Source: JANPLD01 sp031426355 (GTDB taxonomy: Bacteria; Pseudomonadota; Alphaproteobacteria; Rickettsiales; UBA8987). Taken from it: a stretch of DNA of 15,037 nt. The first letter of the stretch is position 1; each line of letters starts with the position of its first letter. Shown here piece after piece: positions 1 to 7,175 of this stretch. The position numbers and the translations under genes are program-made. Location of the stretch: positions 1 to 15,037 of the forward strand of contig JANPLD010000130.1 of assembly GCA_031426355.1 (NCBI GenBank), in the 5' to 3' direction. The notes under the pieces were generated by a model. That model did not search any database. It was not told where the DNA came from and was given only the letters and a program-made list of their open reading frames with translations.

Positions 1-196
1 TTAATGAGGAACCTTCTCCAGTAAGTGGTCGTTTACCATTATCGGTTAATTCATCTTTTAATCCTCTACTATTCCATGCAATGTAAGCAGCTGGAACTAT
101 AAGTAATGCCCATCCAATAAGCCTACCCCCCCATTTTAAGAAAGTTTGTCGACCTTTTTCAATTTCACCAATACTTTTAAAAAAATCAAAAGCCAT
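1..196 (-). CDS. Small single-helix membrane protein, C-terminus cut by window edge
   Basis: An open frame starts with ATG at 196-194 and runs off the left edge after 65 codons without a stop. The N-terminus is short and polar (MAFDFFKSIGEIEKGRQ). One hydrophobic segment follows at about residues 24-43 (LIGWALLIVPAAYIAW), then a charged stretch (SRGLKDELTDNGKRP). This fits a small inner-membrane protein with one helix near its N-terminus, or an uncleaved anchor for a domain beyond the window. The start is supported by a promoter-like element and a dyad just upstream (206-234). I see no Shine-Dalgarno sequence, and the predicted leader is very short. The family is not recognised and I assign no function. 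Confidence 0.6.
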   Translation of the reverse strand, partial: MAFDFFKSIGEIEKGRQTFLKWGGRLIGWALLIVPAAYIAWNSRGLKDELTDNGKRPLTGEGSSL

Positions 197-205
197 AATT
201 ATGTA

Positions 206-234
206 AATTTATTTTTATGTGAAAAATATCACAA
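206..234 (-). promoter_or_regulatory. Promoter-like element for the left-edge gene, with embedded TGTGA-N6-TCACA dyad
   Basis: On the minus strand, TTGTGA (234-229) and TAAATT (211-206) are 17 bases apart, a sigma-70-like arrangement ending 9 bases before the ATG at 196. A perfect dyad TGTGA-AAAATA-TCACA lies at 218-233 and covers the -35 side and most of the spacer. The dyad matches the CRP-family consensus; it does not match the FNR/FixK core TTGAT-N4-ATCAA. A site in this position would be expected to block RNA polymerase, so repression is the more natural guess. Both roles are inferred from sequence alone. Confidence 0.45.
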
Positions 235-302
235 AAACGTTAAGAAACCATTAATCTGGCTAATTTATTTTGATGGAAAGATTATCTTTTTAAATCAGTG
301 AG

Positions 303-1733
303 TTAGTTTGCAATGATTCCAATTAAAGCTCTATCGACAGATTTTTCTATCTTAACATTCGCGATCTTATTCATAAGATCAGGGCGGTTTTCGACAATTA
401 CTGGTTGGTAGTAAGGGGAGAAGCCAACTAGGTGGTTCTCATATTTTCCGGTTCTGCTGAATAACACTGACATTGTTCTGCCGACTTTATTGGCGAGCTG
501 TTCGAACATTTGTTTTTCTAGAAGGGCCTGTAATTGCTGAAGCCTTTCTTTTTTTAATTCCATCGGGGTATTATCCTCAAGGTTAGCTCCAGGGGTTCCA
601 GGTCTTGCGCTATAGATAAAAGAGTAGGAAAGGGTGAACTGGATATCTTCGATCAGTTTAATAGTATCTCTGAAATCCTGCTCAGTCTCACCGGGGAAGC
701 CCACGATAAAGTCAGAAGAGAATTCTATATCAGAACGCACTTTGCGGAATTTATCAATTATCCTGCGATAATCATCTGCGGTATGTTTGCGGTTCATTAA
801 TTTAAGAATGTTATCCGAGCCGCTTTGGACTGGCAGATGCACGAATGGCATAAGTTTTTCACATTCACCATGCATGTTGATGAGGTCTTCATCCATATCG
901 CGTGGGTGGGAAGTTGTGTAACGTATGCGCTCAATCCCTTTGATATTTGCAATGTGGCGGATGAGTTTTCCAAGACCCCATGTTTCCTTGTCAGCTTTGC
1001 CATGATAGGCATTAACATTTTGGCCGAGCAGGTTTAATTCTTTTGTTCCGCGTTCCGCAAGCAGAAGCGCTTCACGGTATATCTGGTTAACATCACGGGA
1101 AACTTCAGCTCCGCGTGTGTAAGGTACAACGCAGAAGGTGCAGAATTTATCGCAGCCTTCCTGAACTGTTAAAAAGGCGGTAGATTTTATTTCATGAACA
1201 TCAGCCGGAATTTGTTCTTTTTCCATTTCTTCAAGAAGAAAATCAAATTTATCTATGGTGGAGAAATCAAGGTCAACACCAGCTTTAGTATTGCCGAACC
1301 TGACTGATTCTTCCGCGTTCTTTACAAGCATTGGCAGGCGCTGGTAACTTTGTGGGCCAACTACGATATCAACATAAGGTGCGCGGGTTTTGATCTCAGC
1401 ACCTTCTGCTTGGGCAACACAGCCGGCAACTGCGACCACTGTGGTTTTGCCTTCAGCTTTTCTTTTATCTTTGAATTTTTTTATGCGGCCTAAATCGGAA
1501 TACATTTTCTCCGAGGCTTTCTCGCGGATATGGCAAGTGTTCAGAACTATAAGGTCGCATTCATCAGAAATCTCTTCTTCAAGCTTGAACCCATGATTAT
1601 TCATGGTGCCACCCATTTTTTCAGAGTCGTAGAAGTTCATCTGGCAGCCATAGGTTTTAATGAACATCTTTTTTGGAGAGATTTCAATCTCGCCTTCAGC
1701 CTGATTTTTTTTATTTTCTTGAATGTTTTGCAT
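303..1733 (-). CDS. miaB: tRNA-2-methylthio-N6-dimethylallyladenosine synthase MiaB
   Basis: MiaB is a radical-SAM methylthiotransferase that adds the 2-methylthio group to i6A at position 37 of tRNAs reading UNN codons. The 476-residue protein has the full family layout. The N-terminal UPF0004 domain carries three ligands of the auxiliary 4Fe-4S cluster: C30 (in KTYGCQMN), C67 (LNTCHIR) and C105 (AVAGCVAQ). The radical-SAM motif CxxxCxxC is C194, C198 and C201 (GCDKFCTFCVVPYTRG), and a TRAM-like RNA-binding segment ends the chain. Length is normal, with a modest polar N-terminal extension of about 20 residues. The ATG at 1733 has an AAAGGT ribosome-binding site a few bases upstream. The gene is followed after about 106 bases by the left-edge gene and diverges from a lipoprotein gene. 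Annotation is secure. Confidence 0.97.
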   Translation of the reverse strand: MQNIQENKKNQAEGEIEISPKKMFIKTYGCQMNFYDSEKMGGTMNNHGFKLEEEISDECDLIVLNTCHIREKASEKMYSDLGRIKKFKDKRKAEGKTTVVAVAGCVAQAEGAEIKTRAPYVDIVVGPQSYQRLPMLVKNAEESVRFGNTKAGVDLDFSTIDKFDFLLEEMEKEQIPADVHEIKSTAFLTVQEGCDKFCTFCVVPYTRGAEVSRDVNQIYREALLLAERGTKELNLLGQNVNAYHGKADKETWGLGKLIRHIANIKGIERIRYTTSHPRDMDEDLINMHGECEKLMPFVHLPVQSGSDNILKLMNRKHTADDYRRIIDKFRKVRSDIEFSSDFIVGFPGETEQDFRDTIKLIEDIQFTLSYSFIYSARPGTPGANLEDNTPMELKKERLQQLQALLEKQMFEQLANKVGRTMSVLFSRTGKYENHLVGFSPYYQPVIVENRPDLMNKIANVKIEKSVDRALIGIIAN

Positions 1734-1751
1734 ACCGCACCTTTTAGCGGT
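1734..1751 (-). promoter_or_regulatory. Small hairpin around the miaB ribosome-binding site
   Basis: On the miaB transcript ACCGC (1751-1747) can pair with GCGGT (1738-1734). The loop, read as TAAAAGGT, holds the AAGGT ribosome-binding sequence, and the stem ends directly before the AUG. The stem is only 5 bp, so it may be chance. If formed, it would present the ribosome-binding site in a loop and could tune initiation. Read on the plus strand it resembles a weak terminator (stem plus TTTTT), but no plus-strand gene lies upstream. Confidence 0.25.
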
Positions 1752-1844
1752 TTTTATAAAGATTTCAATATTATTGAATAATATCGCCCTTGCGTAATCA
1801 TAAATGGTTATTAGATATTTCTAATATGGTAACCAGTTGTATTT

Positions 1845-2108
1845 ATGAAAAATATTTTACCGATTCTGATATTATTTCTGCTTTGTTCCTGTGAAGAAGC
1901 CAGCCAGACGGGGTATAAAACCATAGAGTCATCCAAGGTTAAAAAGGGGGCTCTTGGTTCAGTGGCAAGTTCCGTACTTGATAGCGGGATGCTTCATATG
2001 CAGCATTCCGTCAGTTTGCACAAAGGGTATAAAGTAAAGAAAAAGAGTCTATGGCGCAAATATGATGAGCCAGTTAAAAAGCTCTGTACTGGAAGTTATT
2101 GTTATTAA
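1845..2108 (+). CDS. Small predicted lipoprotein, unknown function
   Basis: The gene encodes 87 residues with a clear lipoprotein signal: a K2 charge, a hydrophobic stretch over residues 4-13 (ILPILILFLL) and a lipobox-like L13-C14-S15-C16. This predicts cleavage before C16 and a mature protein of about 72 residues. The mature part is basic (K- and Y-rich) and has a C-terminal cysteine pair, C81 and C86, that could form a disulfide in the periplasm. No family is recognised. The ATG at 1845 has no strong Shine-Dalgarno sequence; a TAATAT hexamer at 1822-1827 could be a -10 element. The gene ends 10 bases before the convergent atpC stop, with no visible terminator between them. The signal peptide makes a real gene likely, but the function is open. 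Confidence 0.65.
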   Translation: MKNILPILILFLLCSCEEASQTGYKTIESSKVKKGALGSVASSVLDSGMLHMQHSVSLHKGYKVKKKSLWRKYDEPVKKLCTGSYCY

Positions 2109-2118
2109 TTATAGAGAA

Positions 2119-2505
2119 CTAAATAGCCTGAACTAATGCTTCAAATACATTTATTTGTATTTGTGCAAGGTTTCTTTCAATATCATTCTCAGCAACTTTT
2201 AAGCGTATAGTTGCTTTATCAAGTTTGCCTTGAGCTTCTTCTTTAGTAATAGATGCAAGATCATAAGCTTCAGTTGCAAGAACTGAGCATTCTGTCTGGT
2301 TAACCTCTACAAATCCGCCTGCAACAAATACTCTATGAGTTGTTTTGTTTTGTTCAACAATATTAATAACACCTATTTTAAGTGTAGAAATTAAAGGTGC
2401 ATGGCCCGGTAATACTCCGAATTCTCCAAGCTCACCAGGAAGGGTGGCCTGTTCAATATCAGCTTTATATATCAATTTGCCAGGTGTTGTTATTTCTAAT
2501 TTCAT
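2119..2505 (-). CDS. atpC: ATP synthase F1 subunit epsilon
   Basis: Epsilon is the small rotor subunit that joins gamma to the c-ring and can inhibit ATP hydrolysis. The 128-residue product starts MKLEITTPGKL. Its N-terminal beta-sandwich domain has the family pattern LPGELGEFGVLPGHAPLIS (about residues 26-44). A C-terminal helical hairpin of about 40 residues follows, starting near SITKEEAQGKL. I chose the ATG at 2505 because family members begin close to this motif. An upstream TTG (2541) would only add residues encoded by the repeat array. No Shine-Dalgarno sequence precedes the ATG; instead the 5' side is the inverted heptamer array (2511-2593). It is the last gene of the F1 operon, 90 bases after atpD. 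Confidence 0.95.
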   Translation of the reverse strand: MKLEITTPGKLIYKADIEQATLPGELGEFGVLPGHAPLISTLKIGVINIVEQNKTTHRVFVAGGFVEVNQTECSVLATEAYDLASITKEEAQGKLDKATIRLKVAENDIERNLAQIQINVFEALVQAI

Positions 2506-2510
2506 AGTTA

Positions 2511-2593
2511 GTCTGAAGTTTGAAGTCTGAAGTTGAAGCAAAAGCTTGAAGTAATAAAACTAACTTCCAACTTCTAACTTTCAACTTCAAACT
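2511..2593. repeat. Inverted array of 7-bp repeats between atpD and atpC
   Basis: Two arms of tandem heptamers face each other. The left arm (2511-2538) reads GTCTGAA, GTTTGAA, GTCTGAA and GTTGAAG. The right arm (2562-2589, plus AACT to 2593) reads AACTTCC, AACTTCT, AACTTTC and AACTTCA. On the operon strand both arms reduce to about TTNGAAG on one side and its complement on the other, separated by a roughly 23-base spacer. The transcript could therefore fold into a long imperfect hairpin filling most of the 90-base gap and ending about 5 bases before the atpC start. No other copy was seen in the window. Function is unknown; mRNA processing or control of atpC translation are guesses. Confidence 0.75.
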
Positions 2594-2595
2594 AA

Positions 2596-4020
2596 TTAAG
2601 CTGCTTCTGCTGCAAGTTTACGTGCTTTTTCTATTGCTTCGTCAATACCGCCGACCATGTAGAAAGCTGATTCAGGGAGTCCGTCGTGAACACCTTCGCA
2701 GATCTCTTTAAAGCCTTTGATAGTTTCAGCAAGCGATACCAGTTTACCAGGGGAACCTGTGAATACTTCTGCAACGTGGAATGGTTGTGAAAGGAAACGC
2801 TGAATCTTACGGGCGCGCGCTACAGCTAATTTATCGTCCTCAGAAAGTTCATCCATACCAAGGATGGCGATAATATCCTGAAGGTCTTTATATTTCTGCA
2901 GAACCCTCTGAACTTCACGTGCAACTTTATAATGTTCTTCACCGATGATGCGTGGGTCAAGTATCCTTGAAGTTGAATCAAGTGGATCAACTGCAGGGTA
3001 GATCCCAAGCTCAGCGATTTGACGGTTAAGAACTGTCGTTGCATCCAAGTGGGCGAATGATGTAGCCGGGGCAGGATCGGTAAGATCATCCGCAGGTACA
3101 TAAACGGCCTGAACTGAAGTAATTGAACCTTTATGAGTAGAAGTGATCCTTTCCTGAAGAGCACCCATTTCAGTAGCTAGAGTTGGCTGGTAACCAACCG
3201 CTGAAGGGATACGGCCGAGGAGGGCAGATACTTCTGAACCAGCTTGTGTGAAACGGAAAACGTTATCCATGAAGAAAAGTACGTCCTGACCTTCCTGGTC
3301 ACGGAAATATTCTGCCATTGTAAGGCCAGTCAGGGCAACACGAGCACGTGCCCCAGGAGGTTCATTCATTTGTCCGTAAACAAGTGCAGCTTTAGATTTT
3401 GTATGGTCGTTAGGGTCGATAACGCCTGATTCCATCATTTCGTGGTAGAGATCGTTACCTTCACGGGTTCTTTCACCAACGCCCGCGAATACTGAATAAC
3501 CACCATGTGCTTTTGCGATATTGTTAATTAATTCCATGATAAGAACTGTTTTACCAACACCCGCACCACCGAATAAACCAACTTTACCACCTTTTGAATA
3601 AGGAGCTAAAAGATCAACTACCTTGATACCTGTAACAAGTATCTCAGTTTCAGTTGATTGTTCTGCAAAAGAAGGAGCTGGCTGGTGGATAGAAGATCTT
3701 TGTTTTGCGTTACATGCGCCTTTACCGTCAATAGTATTTCCGATAACGTCGAAGATACGACCAAGTGTTTCAGGGCCAACCGGTACAGATATAGGGCTGC
3801 CGGTATCGATAACTTCCTGACCTCTCACGAGACCATCAGTTGAATCCATCGCGATACAACGCACAGAATTTTCACCTAAGTGCTGCGCAACTTCCATCAC
3901 GAGGGTCTTGCCATCGTTCTGTGTTTCGAGCGCGGAAAGAATGTTCGGGAGCTTACCGCTCTCAAACTGTACGTCCACTACTGCGGATATTACCTGTGTT
4001 ATTTTACCTTTGCTTGACAT
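2596..4020 (-). CDS. atpD: ATP synthase F1 subunit beta (catalytic)
   Basis: Beta holds the catalytic nucleotide sites of F1. The 474-residue chain is full length. The Walker A loop GGAGVGKT is at residues 151-158, the catalytic glutamate is E183 in GVGERTREGND, and the Walker B region reads VLFFMDNVFRFTQAGSEVS. Conserved stretches such as SALLGRIPSAVGYQPTL and DPAPATSFAHLDATTVL are intact. In the Walker B strand the usual FIDNIFRF is FMDNVFRF, a conservative variation. The ATG at 4020 has a good ribosome-binding site, AAGGAG at 4034-4029. The gene lies 29 bases after atpG and 90 bases before atpC. Confidence 0.98.
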   Translation of the reverse strand: MSSKGKITQVISAVVDVQFESGKLPNILSALETQNDGKTLVMEVAQHLGENSVRCIAMDSTDGLVRGQEVIDTGSPISVPVGPETLGRIFDVIGNTIDGKGACNAKQRSSIHQPAPSFAEQSTETEILVTGIKVVDLLAPYSKGGKVGLFGGAGVGKTVLIMELINNIAKAHGGYSVFAGVGERTREGNDLYHEMMESGVIDPNDHTKSKAALVYGQMNEPPGARARVALTGLTMAEYFRDQEGQDVLFFMDNVFRFTQAGSEVSALLGRIPSAVGYQPTLATEMGALQERITSTHKGSITSVQAVYVPADDLTDPAPATSFAHLDATTVLNRQIAELGIYPAVDPLDSTSRILDPRIIGEEHYKVAREVQRVLQKYKDLQDIIAILGMDELSEDDKLAVARARKIQRFLSQPFHVAEVFTGSPGKLVSLAETIKGFKEICEGVHDGLPESAFYMVGGIDEAIEKARKLAAEAA

Positions 4021-4028
4021 AGTCTATT

Positions 4029-4034
4029 CTCCTT
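4029..4034 (-). promoter_or_regulatory. Strong Shine-Dalgarno sequence of atpD
   Basis: AAGGAG on the minus strand, 8 bases before the atpD ATG. It is the clearest ribosome-binding site in the F1 operon. atpA and atpC show none of comparable strength, which may help set the higher output of beta. Confidence 0.7.
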
Positions 4035-4049
4035 AAAAAATTTAGTAAC

Positions 4050-4934
4050 TTATAATGCTTCCGCACCGCTTATTATTTCGATCAATTCCTTAGTAATGGT
4101 CGCCTGTCTTGAGCGGTTATACTGAAGAGTTAATTTGTTTATCATCTCGCCTGCGTTCCTTGTGGCGCTGTCCATTGCGCTCATACGTGCGCCTTGTTCA
4201 GACGCGGCGTTCTCAAGAAGTGCCGTGAATATCTGTACTGAAATATTTGCCGGAAGGAGTGTTTTTAATATTTCTTCTTCGCTCGGTTCATATTCATAGA
4301 CAGACTTCATTTCGTCTTTTGAATTATCATTCGCTTCAACCTGAGTTATCTCTAAAGGGATCAGGCTTTTTGGAGTAACGATTTGAACCAATGGGTTCAC
4401 AAATTTGGAATAGATTATTTCAGCAGAATCAATCTCACCTTTGTTGAAAAGGTCGATAACGATCTTCCCGATCTCATCAGCTTCTTCGAATTCAACTTGT
4501 TTGCCTTGTGCTGCATTGATTGAGTAAATTATCATTGAACCGTAAACGGCTCTGAAAGTTTCTTTGGCTTTTTTACCGATCACTATCAGTTTAACTGTTT
4601 TACCTTCTAAGCGGAGTTTTTCAATTCTTGCCTTGGCACCTTTTGAAAGTGAGCCATTGAAACCACCACATAATCCTCTGTCTGCACTTGTAACTATGAG
4701 GAGAACGGTTTTTGGTTCCCTGCCTTTTAAGATATCCGGCAGATCATTCTCATTCATGGAGCCAGCAATATTATTGATTATCTGCTGGATCTTACGTGCA
4801 TAAGGGCGAGTGCCTTCGGCTCTTTCCTGCATCCTGCGCAGTTTAGAGGCCGCAACCATTTTCATCGCTTTAGTTATCTTGCGAGTATTTTTGACTGAGC
4901 CTATACGGCTTTTTAGTGCTTTGAGTGATGGCAT
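4050..4934 (-). CDS. atpG: ATP synthase F1 subunit gamma
   Basis: Gamma is the central rotor shaft that couples proton flow to conformational change in the alpha-beta ring. The 294-residue product has the diagnostic N-terminal coiled-coil helix (MPSLKALKSRIGSVKNTRKI, then TKAMKMVAASKLRRMQ). The family C-terminal signature is also present (SAMDSATRNAGEMINKLTLQ, then YNRSRQATITKELIEI). Length is normal. Its ATG follows the atpA stop after 3 bases, with a second in-frame TAA in between. Translational coupling to atpA is therefore likely, helped by a weak CAGGT just upstream. Confidence 0.97.
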   Translation of the reverse strand: MPSLKALKSRIGSVKNTRKITKAMKMVAASKLRRMQERAEGTRPYARKIQQIINNIAGSMNENDLPDILKGREPKTVLLIVTSADRGLCGGFNGSLSKGAKARIEKLRLEGKTVKLIVIGKKAKETFRAVYGSMIIYSINAAQGKQVEFEEADEIGKIVIDLFNKGEIDSAEIIYSKFVNPLVQIVTPKSLIPLEITQVEANDNSKDEMKSVYEYEPSEEEILKTLLPANISVQIFTALLENAASEQGARMSAMDSATRNAGEMINKLTLQYNRSRQATITKELIEIISGAEAL

Positions 4935-4937
4935 TTA

Positions 4938-6470
4938 TTAACCTGCAAAAACTTTAACAAAATCACCAATTATCTGGTGTAATTTCTTATCTAGGTCATC
5001 AGATATTTTTTCTTCTTTCCTGATAGTATCTATAACTTCTTTATGGGAATTATAGAAGTGGCTGAGGAGTTCTTTCTCGAACCTTGTAACATCAGAAAGT
5101 TTAATTTTATCTAAATAACCTTTAACGCCCGCAAATAAGCCGATGATCTGCTCCTGCACCTGAAGGGGGGAATATTGTGGTTGTTTGAGGAGTTCAACGA
5201 GTCTTTGTCCTCTTGCGATGAGTTTTTGTGTTGCTGCATCAAGGTCAGAACCGAACTGTGCGAATGCTTCCATCTCACGGAACTGCGCGAGTTCGAGTTT
5301 AACTGTTCCTGCAACCTGTTTCATCGCTTTGATCTGCGCCGCAGAACCTACGCGTGATACTGAGAGACCAACGTTAACCGCAGGGCGAACACCTTTATAG
5401 AATAGACTTGTTTCAAGGAATATCTGACCATCCGTTATTGAGATAACGTTTGTCGGGATATAAGCAGATACGTCACCAGCCTGAGTTTCAATGATAGGTA
5501 AGGCAGTAAGAGATCCTGAACCTTTTTCATCACTCATTTTTGCTGCTCTTTCGAGAAGGCGGGAGTGGATATAGAATACGTCACCAGGGTAAGCTTCACG
5601 TCCAGGAGGACGGCGAAGTAAGAGTGACATCTGGCGGTAAGCAACCGCATGTTTAGAGAGATCATCATACACTATAAGAGCATGCATGCCGTTATCACGG
5701 AAATATTCACCCATCGCGCAACCAGTATAGGCAGCTAAGAACTGGAGTGGGGCGGGGTCGGAAGCAGTTGCCGCAACAACTATAGAATATTCAAGTGCGC
5801 CTTCTTCCTGTAATTTTTTAACGATCTGAGCAACTGTAGAACGTTTTTGACCGATACATACATATACGCAGTAAAGTTTTTTCTTCTCATCAGTGCCAGC
5901 ATTGATAGGTTTCTGGTTAAGGATAGTATCGATTGCGATAGCAGTTTTACCTGTCTGCCTGTCACCAATTATAAGTTCCCTCTGGCCACGTCCTATTGGA
6001 ATAAGGCCGTCGATAGATTTGATACCCGTTTGAACTGGTTCATGAACTGATTTACGAGCGATGATACCTGGAGCTTTAACTTCAACACGGCTTCTTTGTG
6101 TTGTGTTAAGCGGGCCTTTGCCATCGATAGGGTTACCGAGACCATCAACTACGCGGCCGAGTAATTCTTTACCAACTGGAACGTCAACGATCTTACCTGT
6201 TCTTTTAACTGTGTCGCCTTCTTTAATGGTCCTTTCGTCACCGAAGATAACGATACCAACTGAATTTTCTTCAAGGTTGAGCGCCATACCGAGGATGCCA
6301 CCTGGGAATTCAACAAGCTCACCTGCTTTAACCTGATCAAGGCCGTGAACAATAGCAACACCGTCACCTACTTTGATTACAGAGCCTACTTCTTTAACTT
6401 CTGTCGCAACAGAGAAGTTCTGTATGTTCTGTTTGATTATTGATGATATTTCTGCCGCTTTTATTGCCAT
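4938..6470 (-). CDS. atpA: ATP synthase F1 subunit alpha
   Basis: Alpha forms the hexamer with beta and carries the non-catalytic nucleotide sites. The 510-residue protein is full length. The Walker A loop GDRQTGKT is at residues 169-176, and the conserved ALIVYDDLSKHAVAYRQ and LLRRPPGREAYPGDVFY segments are present. The arginine-finger region reads VGLSVSRVGSAAQIKAMKQV. The ATG at 6470 fits the family N-terminus (MAIKAAEISSIIKQNI). No strong Shine-Dalgarno sequence is visible in the 29-base gap after atpH. It sits second in the order atpH-atpA-atpG-atpD-atpC, which in alphaproteobacteria is usually separate from the Fo genes; none of those is in this window. Confidence 0.98.
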   Translation of the reverse strand: MAIKAAEISSIIKQNIQNFSVATEVKEVGSVIKVGDGVAIVHGLDQVKAGELVEFPGGILGMALNLEENSVGIVIFGDERTIKEGDTVKRTGKIVDVPVGKELLGRVVDGLGNPIDGKGPLNTTQRSRVEVKAPGIIARKSVHEPVQTGIKSIDGLIPIGRGQRELIIGDRQTGKTAIAIDTILNQKPINAGTDEKKKLYCVYVCIGQKRSTVAQIVKKLQEEGALEYSIVVAATASDPAPLQFLAAYTGCAMGEYFRDNGMHALIVYDDLSKHAVAYRQMSLLLRRPPGREAYPGDVFYIHSRLLERAAKMSDEKGSGSLTALPIIETQAGDVSAYIPTNVISITDGQIFLETSLFYKGVRPAVNVGLSVSRVGSAAQIKAMKQVAGTVKLELAQFREMEAFAQFGSDLDAATQKLIARGQRLVELLKQPQYSPLQVQEQIIGLFAGVKGYLDKIKLSDVTRFEKELLSHFYNSHKEVIDTIRKEEKISDDLDKKLHQIIGDFVKVFAG

Positions 6471-6499
6471 CGTCTTTAGTTTTAAGTTATTGTTAATTA

Positions 6500-7048
6500 T
6501 TATAAACTTGCTTTAAGCCTTTCAAGTTTATCAGTCACTGTGTCGTCAAACACTGTAGATCCGATCTTAACTTTAAGGCCGCCAAGTAATGTCTTATCAA
6601 CTATGTTCTTAGCTTCCACTTTCTTGTTAAGTTTTTTGCTAAGGGTCTCAGATATTTTTGCCAGAGCATTATTATCAAGATTTCTTGCGCTGTAAACCTC
6701 TGCGCTCACTATATTGAGTTTTTCTTTTAGTAGAGAGCTGAATTCCTCAGATATAAGGCTGATTATATTACCCCTTCTGCTTAAGGAAGTGAGTATTATA
6801 AAGTCAGTAACTTCTTTGCTGAGGTTAAGTGATTGACATATATCAGTAAGAGTTTTTTTGAGCAGTTCCCTTGGGTTGGTAGGGTTAGCGATAAAGTTTG
6901 AAAAATCTTCAGAGCTGTTAAGTGCGTTTGCAAAAGATTCTAATTCCTGAGCCGTTTTTTCAGAGATATTTGCAGCTTCGCAGATCTGGAAGAACGCTAC
7001 AGCATATCTTCTTGCAAGGGTTGAATTTTCTGTAATTTTTGCCGCCAT
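6500..7048 (-). CDS. atpH: ATP synthase F1 subunit delta
   Basis: Delta ties the F1 head to the peripheral stalk. The 182-residue product has the OSCP/delta start pattern LARRYAVAFFQICEAA (residues 11-26) and the C-terminal signature region VDKTLLGGLKVKIGSTVFDD that marks this otherwise variable family. I chose the ATG at 7048 (MAAKITENSTLARRYA) because homologues begin about ten residues before this motif. A GTG at 7081 would add eleven AT-rich codons (KQILNFQYFP) with no family support. It is the first gene of the F1 operon, divergent from the uracil-DNA glycosylase gene. The 127-base gap shows no confident promoter for the operon, though a small ATCAT-TTTT-ATGAT dyad lies at 7090-7103. Confidence 0.95.
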   Translation of the reverse strand: MAAKITENSTLARRYAVAFFQICEAANISEKTAQELESFANALNSSEDFSNFIANPTNPRELLKKTLTDICQSLNLSKEVTDFIILTSLSRRGNIISLISEEFSSLLKEKLNIVSAEVYSARNLDNNALAKISETLSKKLNKKVEAKNIVDKTLLGGLKVKIGSTVFDDTVTDKLERLKASL

Positions 7049-7175
7049 CGGAAAATATTGGAAATTTAAAATTTGCTTCACATAACATAATCATTTTTAT
7101 GATGCAATAGAGAGTTTTTTGATTTATTGATTTTTTTGCCGGGAAGTGTAAATTTATAAAAATAATAATACGTTA

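Noticed and set aside
797..1596. Open frames on either strand inside miaB
   Set aside because: They are shadows of a conserved gene, with no ribosome-binding sites or family features.
1734..1755. Plus-strand intrinsic terminator (ACCGC/GCGGT plus TTTTT)
   Set aside because: The stem is 5 bp with an 8-base loop and no plus-strand gene lies upstream; it fits better as a hairpin in the miaB leader, if it is anything.
2506..2541. Longer atpC with a TTG start at 2541
   Set aside because: The extra residues are encoded by the heptamer array and lack family support; the ATG at 2505 gives the expected epsilon N-terminus.
2826..6367. Many 60-110-codon frames across atpD, atpG and atpA
   Set aside because: They arise from the codon bias of the real genes in other frames and none has independent support.
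7049..7081. Longer atpH with a GTG start at 7081
   Set aside because: The added eleven codons have no delta-subunit similarity, and the ATG at 7048 places the conserved LARRYA block at the usual distance.
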